Assembly: GCA_013214705.1 (NCBI GenBank)
Contig: JABSRZ010000003.1
Coordinates: 124,001 to 188,000, forward strand
DNA length: 64,000 bases
Direction of reading: 5' to 3'
DNA from: Hyphomicrobiales bacterium
Lineage (GTDB): Bacteria; Pseudomonadota; Alphaproteobacteria; Rhizobiales; OSC116
In this document: positions 53,849-62,211 of the stretch, in pieces
Layout: every line of letters begins with the position of its first letter
How positions within the stretch are numbered: position 1 is the first letter of the stretch
Notes under the pieces: model-generated
Told to the model about the DNA's origin: nothing
Database searches by the model: none
The model's input: the letters and a program-made list of their open reading frames with translations, nothing else
Translations under genes and position numbers: made by a program

Positions 53849-54304
53849 GTTGCTAAAATTAGCATCACTCAAAACGCCGAGTTGGTATCAACCAAAAATG
53901 TACATCATGCACGTTATGTGCAAGTGGGCGAAAGCTGGACAAAAAAGAAGCTTGTTTCAGAAATCAACAAGCAACATTCGGTTTTTGATTTGCGCACAGT
54001 ATGTGACAGAATGGAGCGTATTATTGAGGCCATAAATTATGAGCCGAAGCCAATTATTATTGACGAAGCTGATTATCTAATTTCTGGCAATAAAATAGAA
54101 CTTATTCGCGAAATACGTGACGAAACACATTGCCCAATTGTTTTGTTAGGTGAAGGTCAATTGTCCATAAAGTTGCGTAAATTTGAGCGGGTACATAACC
54201 GAGTATTGAGGTGGGTATTTGCCAGAAAATATGGCTCAAATTTTGGTTATACACATATTTCTAGAAAATTAGACAAAAGCATATTAAAGTTAAGTGTTAT
54301 CTAA
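53849..54304 (+). pseudogene. Truncated MuB/TniB-like transposition ATPase
   Basis: From 53849 the frame reads about 150 residues to TAA at 54302. It has the region after Walker A of MuB/AAA-type ATPases (ARYVQVGESWTKKKLVSEI), the Walker B motif PIIIDEADYL near its middle, a sensor-like PIVLLGEGQL, and an arginine-rich end. The P-loop itself is absent, and no ATG start precedes the homologous part. I read it as the remnant of a Mu-like or Tn7-like element. No transposase (A) gene is present in the window. Confidence 0.7.
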
Positions 54305-54646
54305 GAGTTTGTAATAAAACAATTAAAATTTAACCGGCGTTTAATAGAATATTGTTAAACCAAGTAGTTAAAACTAAAAAAATCATATATTAACCATTAA
54401 TATTTATCGTTTGATAGAATATGGATATAGTCTCGTGTAGCTATACCATTAATTCTATAACTAAATACGAAGGTACTTTAAGACTTTAATTAATTTATAA
54501 AAATTGAATAATATAAAAGTAGGTTTTCAAGTTGCTATAGTAAATGGCATAAGTTTGTTTTCTCTCATTATGCTGTCAGCTTGGTCGTTTTACGAGACCG
54601 ACTTATTGACCAAAAACAACAAACACTCTTATTAGGATAAATACTT
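54305..54646. other. AT-rich region upstream of chemoreceptor
   Basis: These 342 bases are strongly AT-rich and lack a supported gene. They should contain the chemoreceptor promoter. Nothing specific is recognised. Confidence 0.3.
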
Positions 54647-56809
54647 ATGTCAACGCCCCCCGCCCCTACAAATAAATTATTCAAAATATCATTCAAATTT
54701 CCCGCTGCTATTATTGCTGCAGCAACTTTAACCGGGTTATTAGCCGGAATGCTTGGTTATATGGAAATTGAATCGAGTATTACAAATGCTGTAGACGAAC
54801 GAGTTGAGATTGTCTTGGCTAGCCAGAAAGCAAGTTTATCAAATTATTTGGCTGAAATTGAAAATGACTTACAGCAAAAATCTTTGAATATCGAAATTCA
54901 ACAAGCTCTAGTGGAGTTTGATGCCGCATGGGTCGGTATGAAAAATGGCCAACAAGAAACCCTTCAAAACGCTTATATTTCATCTAACCCGCACAAATTA
55001 GGGGAAAAAGAAAAGTTAGATTTTGCGCCTGAAAAAACGCCATATAACTTAGTTCATAAAAACTATCACCCAAAAATCCGTGATTTTTTATACGCTCGTG
55101 GTTATTATGATATATTCCTATTTAATACAGATGGTGACCTTATATACACAGTATTTAAAGAGCTGGATTATGCCACTAACCTAAGTGTGGGTATGTATGC
55201 CGAAACAGGCCTGGGCACTGTATTCCAAAAAGCTATGAAATTAGATGCAGGCGAACAGGTCTTTGATGATTTTAAGCCTTATTCGCCAAGCAACGGTGCT
55301 GCCGCATCCTTCATTGCGCAACCTGTATTTTCTGCTGCTGGCGAACGTTTGGGTGTTATCGCATTTCAAATGCCCATTGCTAATATTAACAATACTATGA
55401 AAACTCATGGCCATTTGGGCGAGAATGGAGAAACTTTTATTGTTGGTGATGATGGCCTAATTCGTAATGATTCAGTGCTGAACGAAGAATATAAAATTCT
55501 TGAAACAACAATTGCAACTCCACTGCTTAAAGAAGCTTCTTTTGATAGTGTTCAGACTAATTATGATGAAGTTTTTAATGGCCAGCATTCAATTATGACA
55601 GTTACAAATTTAAAATTTCATGAAACAACTTGGACTCTTATTGCCATCCAAGCGACTGAAGAGGTGTTTGCTCCGCTCGTCTATGCCAGAAATAATATGC
55701 TGATAATTGTATTTGGTACATTATCATTTATAGCTGTTGCAGGGCTGTTCTTGTCAAACTCAATCACAAAACCCATTTCCAAGCTTACAAATAGAATGTC
55801 CTCACTCTCGGAAGGTTTGCTTGATGCGGATGTTGAAGGCGCTGATAGAAAAGATGAGATTGGGGAAATGGCCAAAGCAGTATTGGTGTTTAAACAAAAT
55901 GCAGAGGAAAATGTCAGAAGTGACGCTAGCAAACAAGCTCGTTTAAAAGAAGATAAGGAACGGGCAGAGTTTTTAAATACAGCAATTGAAGAGTTCAAAA
56001 CATTCTCAGCAGAAAAGTTAGACAAGGTGAATATTGCCACTAATAATTTAGAAACCGCAGCTGAAAACCTGAGCAATTCAGCCGAAGATATGTCTGAGCA
56101 AAGCCAAAAAGTACAGGCCAATGTAGATAACACCTCGGCAAATGTAGGCAGTGCAGCAGCTGCAACCGAAGAAATGGCGGCATCGATTTCAGAAATTTCT
56201 GAACGCGCTGCGAGTTCTACAACTGTGGCAGAAGACGCCAAAAAGAAAACTAAAGAGACGGTCGATAAAATCGCCACTTTGACAGAAAGTGCCAAACAAA
56301 TCGAACAAGTGGTTAAGCTTATCAATGAAATTGCCGAACAAACCAACCTGTTGGCGCTTAACGCAACCATCGAGTCTGCCAGAGCTGGTGAAGCTGGTCG
56401 AGGGTTTGCTGTGGTCGCAAACGAGGTTAAATCTCTGGCCGAACAAACCAGTAAAGCCACCGATCAAATAGCCAACCAAATCACCTCTATGCAACAAGAT
56501 AGCGGTATTGCGGCTAAGGCGATTGCCGAAGTCGAAGAAGTAATTGCTAGCCTAGCAGAATCATCCATTGGTGTGGCCGCAGCTGTAGAGGAACAAAGCT
56601 CAGTGATTGGCGAAATATCTTCGAACGTTGCAAATGCCTCTAACTTGTCATCACAGAGTGCCGAATCAATGGGTGTGGTCACCGAAATAATTGGCACTGC
56701 CAAAGATATTTCTGGTGAGGTGTCTAATCTTGCAGAAGATATGAAAACCCAAGTTGGTGATTTAGAAAACGACATAACCGAATTTTTAAGGAAGGTTAGT
56801 AACGGCTAG
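54647..56809 (+). CDS. Methyl-accepting chemotaxis protein with Cache sensor
   Basis: This encodes 720 residues. TM1 is near 15-37, followed by a ~300-residue periplasmic double-Cache-like domain ([33 protein letters not shown]), TM2 near 348-368, HAMP near 370-425 ([13 protein letters not shown]) and the cytoplasmic signalling domain with the conserved hairpin tip [18 protein letters not shown] and [20 protein letters not shown]. No C-terminal NWETF-type CheR tether. It senses an unknown small ligand and signals through CheA/CheW. The gene lies between two 40-bp direct repeats, the second beginning eight bases after its stop. Confidence 0.92.
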   Translation: MSTPPAPTNKLFKISFKFPAAIIAAATLTGLLAGMLGYMEIESSITNAVDERVEIVLASQKASLSNYLAEIENDLQQKSLNIEIQQALVEFDAAWVGMKNGQQETLQNAYISSNPHKLGEKEKLDFAPEKTPYNLVHKNYHPKIRDFLYARGYYDIFLFNTDGDLIYTVFKELDYATNLSVGMYAETGLGTVFQKAMKLDAGEQVFDDFKPYSPSNGAAASFIAQPVFSAAGERLGVIAFQMPIANINNTMKTHGHLGENGETFIVGDDGLIRNDSVLNEEYKILETTIATPLLKEASFDSVQTNYDEVFNGQHSIMTVTNLKFHETTWTLIAIQATEEVFAPLVYARNNMLIIVFGTLSFIAVAGLFLSNSITKPISKLTNRMSSLSEGLLDADVEGADRKDEIGEMAKAVLVFKQNAEENVRSDASKQARLKEDKERAEFLNTAIEEFKTFSAEKLDKVNIATNNLETAAENLSNSAEDMSEQSQKVQANVDNTSANVGSAAAATEEMAASISEISERAASSTTVAEDAKKKTKETVDKIATLTESAKQIEQVVKLINEIAEQTNLLALNATIESARAGEAGRGFAVVANEVKSLAEQTSKATDQIANQITSMQQDSGIAAKAIAEVEEVIASLAESSIGVAAAVEEQSSVIGEISSNVANASNLSSQSAESMGVVTEIIGTAKDISGEVSNLAEDMKTQVGDLENDITEFLRKVSNG

Positions 56810-56816
56810 TGTAGCC

Positions 56817-56856
56817 CGACTTTTGAATTGATACTTAAACGACATTTAGGAAGATA
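56817..56856 (+). repeat. Direct repeat copy 2 (40 bp)
   Basis: This matches 53783-53822 in 39 of 40 bases and in the same orientation. Together the two copies bracket about 3.0 kb containing the MuB-like relic and the chemoreceptor. Confidence 0.75.
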
Positions 56857-56902
56857 CTTGTAAATCGGAAAAAGCTTCCCAAGAAGTCTTTCTAGGCTTT
56901 AT

Positions 56903-56936
56903 AAAATGCGCTATTTTTGCGCTTTTAGCGCATTTT
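56903..56936. terminator. Hairpin after the chemoreceptor
   Basis: AAAATGCGCTA (56903-56913) and TAGCGCATTTT (56926-56936) form a perfect 11-bp stem with a 12-base loop. T-tracts are short on both strands, so it may act as a weak terminator or a processed RNA end. Confidence 0.5.
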
Positions 56937-57089
56937 GACTGTTCGAAAGCGAATAACATTCGATTTTTAAACACACCAGAATACTGTCTAATGACTATAT
57001 AATTTGTTGAATTATTCGAAAGTGACTAGTGTGTCGCTGAGCCCCTATATAGCTAGGTTTGGGCTTCTATTCGTATCTAGAAAGTATCT

Positions 57090-57174
<85 letters not shown>

Positions 57175-57291
57175 ATGAGATAGTGAGTGGTAAATAACAT
57201 ACCCAATGTTTCAGTCAATCATAAAATTCAGATTAAATGAAATTATTCACACTATCCCCAATAAACCGGCAGCGGCGGCGCTATATACAGT

Positions 57292-58572
57292 CTATTTAGA
57301 TAAGTAGAAGTTGCCTATTTCTTGGGCGATGGTTTTAAAATCCTTGGTCAATGAAGCCGCAGAATTGGTTTTAAAATAGAATTGCCTATCACCAGTGTCT
57401 GGTGATGCGCAATCTTTAAACAATTGGTTGATGGTAGCATTGTCTTGCATCAACACGATGGTGTATATGAGTATACCCTCGGCTTTCATAGCGTCGCAAG
57501 TGGCTAACATTTTGACATTGAACGAACTGGCGTTGTTTTTGCCATCGGTCATGATAACAGCATATTTTTTAGTGGATTGCGGGTCATCTGGTGTGGCGGT
57601 GCCAAAAGCGCTAAAAAATGCGCTGTGTAAGGCTGCCCACGCCCAATACATGCCATTGTGCGAGCCAGTGCCGCCATTGGCAGTCCAGGTATCGGCGATG
57701 TTTTTAAGTTGTTGCCGGCCGCTTATGCCGTTCTGTTCAGCGACTAAATTTGTCAATGGCACAAGTGTGGCAGAGGGGCAGTTTTCAGTATAATCGTGTG
57801 CATTTGCCCGGTCATGGTCGATGGCGGTATTGGTGGGGCGCATTGCGCCATCGTCGCGTGGGCGCACGCAGGTGTTTTCGCTAAAAAAGTAGCCCTTATA
57901 CCATTTGCCATTTTTTTTATACCAACCGTAGCCCCAGCCATTGCCGGTTGCGGCTTTTGCCACAGCATCGCGGTAAATGCCTAAATTTACACTGCGGGTC
58001 CACGGCACAAAAGATACCCGCATGTTGGTAACATTAGCCACGACTAGCTCATCTAGGAGAATATTTGTGGCTTTTTTTAACTCTTTAAGCTTGGTGCCAC
58101 TCATCGAACCGCTTAGGTCTACCGCTAAAGCCAAATCCACCCCGCCAAACTTCATATTCACTTGGCTGGAGACAGAAAGGTTGAGTGAGCTTATATCTAC
58201 CAATTGTAAGAATGTGGTTTTAACTGCGCCATTTTGAGCCACCGTAATTAAATCATCGGCATAGACTAATGAAAAATCCTCCAATGTCACATAGGGTGAC
58301 AATTTGGTATTGGCTTTAATAATTTTTTGCGCCACCGCCATCATTTCATCTACCGAAAGGTCTTTATCTACCGATAAACGCCGCGCTACGGCCAAAGCTG
58401 CGCTATCTAAAGTTGATTGCATTTTTATGTTGGCGGTAATTTGTTGCGACCAATCTATACCCGCGCCGATAAACACCGCCAAAGGCATCAACAGTAGCGC
58501 GAACATAATGGCGATTTGGCCAGCAGCTTCACCGTAAAACTGAGTTAGATTAGACTTTAATTTACGCATCAT
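57292..58572 (-). CDS. Tad-domain/vWA surface or pilus-associated protein
   Basis: This encodes 426 residues. The N-terminus carries the Tad/TadE-G-type hydrophobic helix (GQIAIMFALLLMPLAVFIGAGIDW near residues 18-41). A von Willebrand factor A domain follows, with MIDAS motif DLSGSMSG near 155 and VIMTDGKNN near 345. Such TadG-like proteins are linked to Flp/Tad pilus assembly or anchoring in the envelope. A paralog lies immediately upstream (58692-59978), and both end FYLSK. ATG 58572 or 58569 may be the start; the paralog's geometry favours the second ATG. Confidence 0.82.
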   Translation of the reverse strand: MMRKLKSNLTQFYGEAAGQIAIMFALLLMPLAVFIGAGIDWSQQITANIKMQSTLDSAALAVARRLSVDKDLSVDEMMAVAQKIIKANTKLSPYVTLEDFSLVYADDLITVAQNGAVKTTFLQLVDISSLNLSVSSQVNMKFGGVDLALAVDLSGSMSGTKLKELKKATNILLDELVVANVTNMRVSFVPWTRSVNLGIYRDAVAKAATGNGWGYGWYKKNGKWYKGYFFSENTCVRPRDDGAMRPTNTAIDHDRANAHDYTENCPSATLVPLTNLVAEQNGISGRQQLKNIADTWTANGGTGSHNGMYWAWAALHSAFFSAFGTATPDDPQSTKKYAVIMTDGKNNASSFNVKMLATCDAMKAEGILIYTIVLMQDNATINQLFKDCASPDTGDRQFYFKTNSAASLTKDFKTIAQEIGNFYLSK

Positions 58573-58691
58573 ATTACACCTTAATTCTATATGGGTATAA
58601 TATGCGCTATTCGTTTATTTGGAATTAAGCGAATATGTTAATATATGGTTACAAAATGCCATAAAATTTGCCTATTAATTTAGCTATGCAA

Positions 58692-59978
58692 TTATTTAGA
58701 CAGATAGAAGCTGCCTATTTCGGCGGCAATTTGTTTGAAGCTACTGGTTAAAGCCGCTGCGGTGTTGGTTTTAATGAAATAATTGCGGCCCTCTGAACTT
58801 GGCGACGCACATTGTTTAAACGTATTAATGACGCTGCTGCTATTTTCCATTAACACTATGGCGTAAATGAATATGCCTTCGGCTTTCATGGCTTTGCAAC
58901 TGGCCAGCATTTTCACGTTATATACCGATTTATTATTCTTGCCATCAGTCATAATAATGGCGTATTTTTTTATCGCCGCGGGATCTGCTGGTGTATCAGT
59001 GCCAAAAACACCATAAAAGGCTTCATGCAGGGTCGCCCACGCCCAATACATGCCATTTTGAGAGCCAGTGCCACCCTTTGCTGTCCAACTCTGAACAATG
59101 GACTTTAATTTTTGTTTGCCGGTTTTGCCGTCAACTACTTCTACCAAATCGGTAAGCGGGATGAGGTCTGCGGTGGGGCAAGCTTGATAATTGTCCTTGG
59201 GGTTGGCAGGTTGGTGTTTGAGTGGAATGTCAACGATGGCCATTTTACCGCTTTCACGCGGTTGAACACAGGTGTTGGTTTTTTCGTCTTTCTTCTTGTT
59301 ATGCCTCTTCTTTTTCTTCTTTTTCTTTTTCTTTTTCTTGTCGTCATCTTTGTCGTTAGACACGCCGGTGACGGCTTCAAAATATACATTTAGATTAACG
59401 CTGCCGGTCCAAGGGATAAATGAAACCCGCATTTCGCTAACGGCGGCGTTGGACAATTCATCGAGCAAGATGTTGGTGGCTTTTTTTAACTCTTTAAGTT
59501 TGGTGCCGCCCATAGACCCACTTAAATCCACCGCCAGTGCCAAATCTACACCACCAAATTTCATATTCACTTGGGTAGAGACAGAGAGGTTGAGTGAAGA
59601 TATATCGACCAATTTCAAAAATGTGGTTTTAACCGCACCGGTTTGAGTGATGGTGATTAAATCATCTGCAAACACCAGTGTAAAATCATCCAACTTCACA
59701 TAAGATGATACTTTGGTATTGGCGGTGATGATTTTTTGAGCCACTGCCATCATCTCATCCATTGTGAGGTCTTTATCTACCGACAGCCGTCGGGCCACGG
59801 CCAAAGCTGCGCTATCTAATGTCGATTGCAATTTTGTGTTGGCGTTAATTTGCTGCGACCAATCTATGCCTGCGCCAATGAATACCGCCATAGGCACCAT
59901 AAGCAGCGCGAACATAATGGCAATTTGGCCTGAAACATTATTGCAAAACTTATTTAGTTTGGAAATTAAATTATTCAT
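58692..59978 (-). CDS. Tad-domain/vWA protein paralog with poly-lysine insert
   Basis: This encodes about 428 residues with the same plan as the preceding gene: the N-terminal GQIAIMFALLMVPMAVFIGAGIDW helix, vWA MIDAS DLSGSMGG, IIMTDGKNN and C-terminal FYLSK. It differs by a lysine-rich insertion near residue 220 (KDDDKKKK... RHNKKKDEK), where the paralog has an aromatic YGWYKKNGKWYKGY segment. The frame can be extended to 60020; ATG 59978, with AAGG 9 bases upstream, matches the paralog. The pair probably arose by duplication. Confidence 0.82.
   Translation of the reverse strand: MNNLISKLNKFCNNVSGQIAIMFALLMVPMAVFIGAGIDWSQQINANTKLQSTLDSAALAVARRLSVDKDLTMDEMMAVAQKIITANTKVSSYVKLDDFTLVFADDLITITQTGAVKTTFLKLVDISSLNLSVSTQVNMKFGGVDLALAVDLSGSMGGTKLKELKKATNILLDELSNAAVSEMRVSFIPWTGSVNLNVYFEAVTGVSNDKDDDKKKKKKKKKKKRHNKKKDEKTNTCVQPRESGKMAIVDIPLKHQPANPKDNYQACPTADLIPLTDLVEVVDGKTGKQKLKSIVQSWTAKGGTGSQNGMYWAWATLHEAFYGVFGTDTPADPAAIKKYAIIMTDGKNNKSVYNVKMLASCKAMKAEGIFIYAIVLMENSSSVINTFKQCASPSSEGRNYFIKTNTAAALTSSFKQIAAEIGSFYLSK
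59279..59344. repeat. Low-complexity AAG/AAA-rich tract coding lysines
   Basis: The plus strand shows repeated TTTTTC/TTC units, read on the minus strand as Lys codons in the vWA paralog. Such tracts can vary in length by slippage; most unit changes in multiples of three would keep the frame. Confidence 0.6.
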
Positions 59979-60072
59979 CACATTATACCTTGAGTTCTGA
60001 TCTGGCATATTAAGCGACATATCTTTATTTCAGATTAATTGATTAAATTTTTATATAGTTGGCAATCAATAT

Positions 60073-60103
60073 GACGCAATGCCTATAAATTAGGCATTGC
60101 GTC
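60073..60103. repeat. Perfect 13-bp palindrome upstream of glnB
   Basis: GACGCAATGCCTA (60073-60085) and TAGGCATTGCGTC (60091-60103) are perfect reverse complements around a 5-base loop. It lies upstream of both the minus-strand Tad/vWA gene and glnB, so it is unlikely to terminate either. It may insulate the divergent promoters or bind a regulator. Confidence 0.7.
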
Positions 60104-60176
60104 TATTATTTAGGCGAAAAATAGGTCAAATTCTGTCAATAAGTTATTAAGTGGTTAAAAAATAAGTGTTTTTCGT

Positions 60177-60192
60177 TGGCACATTAATTGCT
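60177..60192 (+). promoter_or_regulatory. Sigma-54 promoter of glnB-glnA
   Basis: TGGCAC (60177-60182) and TTGCT (60188-60192) place GG and GC exactly 10 bases apart, as required for -24/-12 promoters (TGGCAC-N5-TTGCW). It lies 47 bases before the glnB start. NtrC-type activation under nitrogen limitation is expected. Confidence 0.75.
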
Positions 60193-60229
60193 AATCAATT
60201 AACATTAGTAGAATTCAACTTTTGATTGA

Positions 60230-60577
<348 letters not shown>

Positions 60578-60615
60578 ACCACCAATAATTTAGTAAAATA
60601 AAGAAAGACTAAAAT

Positions 60616-62031
60616 ATGTCAAAACAAACAATTGCAGGCATTTTGGCTGAAATTAAAGAAAAAGACGTTAAATTTGTAGATTTGCGTTTCACTGACCCTA
60701 ACGGCAAATGGCACCATGTGACTATGGATGTGAGCGCCGTTGATGAAGATATGTTCGAAGATGGCGTTATGTTTGACGGCTCATCTATCGAGGGCTGGCG
60801 CGCGATTAACGAGTCTGATATGAATATGGCGCCAGATTTAGACACGGCGTTTATTGACCCATTCTATGGCCAAACAACTATGGTCATCAGTTGCGATATT
60901 CTAGACCCTAACACCGGAGAAGGCTATAACCGCGACCCACGCTCTACCGCCAAACGCGCCGAAGCTTATTTAAAACAAACTGGCATTGGCGACACAATAT
61001 TTGTTGGCCCAGAAGCTGAATTCTTTATTTTTGACGATGTTAAATTTTCGACCAGCGATTATAAAACTGGTTTTGAATTAGACGGTGACGAATTGCCAAG
61101 CAATAATGACCGCGAATATGCCAATGGCAACCTTGGCCATCGCCCACGCCTTAAAGGTGGTTATTTTCCGGTAAACCCAGTTGATAGCGCCCAAGATATG
61201 CGGTCTGAAATGCTAACCGTGATGAAAGACATGAATGTTGTGGTTGAAAAGCACCATCATGAAGTTGGCGCTGCGCAGCATGAACTTGGGGTTAAATTTG
61301 GTACATTGACCACCATGGCCGACAGCATGCAAGCGTTTAAATATGCGGTGTTCAACGTGACCGCAGCTTATGGCAAAACGGCAACATTTATGCCAAAACC
61401 GGTTTATTCAGACAACGGCTCTGGTATGCATGTTCATCAATCTATTTGGAAAGATGGCAAACCAGTATTTGCGGGCAACCAATATGCTGACCTTAGTGAA
61501 ACGGCTTTATTCTATATTGGCGGCATCATTAAACACGCTAAATCGCTAAACGCTTTCACCAACCCATCAACCAACAGCTATAAACGCCTTGTGCCGGGCT
61601 TTGAAGCCCCTGTATTGTTAGCTTATTCTGCGGCCAACCGCTCTGCATCTTGCCGTATACCAGCGGCTGATAGCCCGAACGGAAAACGTGTTGAAGTTCG
61701 TTTCCCAGATGCGATGGCCAACAGTTACTTGGCTTTCGCGGCTATGCTAATGGCTGGGCTAGACGGGATTATTAACAAAATTCACCCCGGTGAGGCTATG
61801 GACAAAGACCTATATGACCTACCGCCGGCTGAATTGGCTGAAATACCAACAGTGGCAGGTAGCTTACGTGAAGCGCTGGAATGCCTAAGTGCAGACCGCG
61901 ATTATTTAAAAGCTGGCGGTGTGTTTTCTGACGACCAAATTGATGCCTTTATCAAACTGAAAATGGCTGATGTAACCCGTTACGACCATACACCTCACCC
62001 GGTTGAGTTTGATATGTATTATTCTTTGTAA
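60616..62031 (+). CDS. glnA: Type I glutamine synthetase
   Basis: This encodes 471 residues, normal for GS-I-beta. Key motifs are [17 protein letters not shown] near residue 53, EAEFF near 131, [15 protein letters not shown] near 212, [16 protein letters not shown] near 265, NRSASCRIP near 340 and the adenylylation loop DKDLYDLPP near 397. It makes glutamine from glutamate, ammonia and ATP; the tyrosine in the loop is the predicted GlnE target. The gene ends before a clear terminator. Confidence 0.97.
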   Translation: MSKQTIAGILAEIKEKDVKFVDLRFTDPNGKWHHVTMDVSAVDEDMFEDGVMFDGSSIEGWRAINESDMNMAPDLDTAFIDPFYGQTTMVISCDILDPNTGEGYNRDPRSTAKRAEAYLKQTGIGDTIFVGPEAEFFIFDDVKFSTSDYKTGFELDGDELPSNNDREYANGNLGHRPRLKGGYFPVNPVDSAQDMRSEMLTVMKDMNVVVEKHHHEVGAAQHELGVKFGTLTTMADSMQAFKYAVFNVTAAYGKTATFMPKPVYSDNGSGMHVHQSIWKDGKPVFAGNQYADLSETALFYIGGIIKHAKSLNAFTNPSTNSYKRLVPGFEAPVLLAYSAANRSASCRIPAADSPNGKRVEVRFPDAMANSYLAFAAMLMAGLDGIINKIHPGEAMDKDLYDLPPAELAEIPTVAGSLREALECLSADRDYLKAGGVFSDDQIDAFIKLKMADVTRYDHTPHPVEFDMYYSL

Positions 62032-62057
62032 TTTATGTTATAATTCATCATCTATTA

Positions 62058-62084
62058 AAGCCGGGGTTCTGCCCCGGCTTTTTT
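62058..62084 (+). terminator. Terminator of glnBA
   Basis: AAGCCGGGG (62058-62066) and CCCCGGCTT (62072-62080) form a perfect 9-bp stem with a 5-base loop, followed by further Ts to 62084. Confidence 0.9.
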
Positions 62085-62100
62085 GTGTGTTTGGCCAAAA

Positions 62101-62152
62101 AACAACCCACCAAGAGGCTATATGGTTCAATATAGATTGTTGGTGGGTTGTT
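62101..62152. repeat. Long hairpin between glnA and chemoreceptor
   Basis: AACAACCCACCA (62101-62112) and TGGTGGGTTGTT (62141-62152) are perfect complements; the inner CTATAT and ATATAG extend the fold. It lies between the terminators of two convergent genes. It may be a backup terminator or a mobile hairpin element. Confidence 0.65.
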
Positions 62153-62165
62153 AATATTTATAATA

Positions 62166-62189
62166 AAGCCGAGGTTTTCACCTCGGCTT
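62166..62189 (-). terminator. Terminator of the right-hand chemoreceptor
   Basis: AAGCCGAGGT (62166-62175) and ACCTCGGCTT (62180-62189) form a 10-bp stem with loop TTTC. On the minus strand, the direction of the chemoreceptor gene, it is followed by TATTAT rather than a run of Ts, so it is of moderate strength. Confidence 0.7.
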
Positions 62190-62211
62190 ATTTAGTGCTG
62201 ATCAATAGAGC

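Noticed and set aside
53823-54035. 70-codon frame overlapping the MuB-like relic in another phase
   Set aside because: The overlapping frame has clear Walker B and sensor motifs; this one has none. It might hold a little of the lost N-terminus after a frameshift, but I could not show it.
55681-56460. A 259-codon frame antisense to the chemoreceptor
   Set aside because: Hydrophobic low-complexity antisense of the helical signalling domain; no start context.
53783-56856. A Tn7/CRISPR-associated transposon
   Set aside because: No transposase, TniQ, Cas gene or CRISPR repeats occur anywhere in the window; only a truncated MuB-like ATPase is present.
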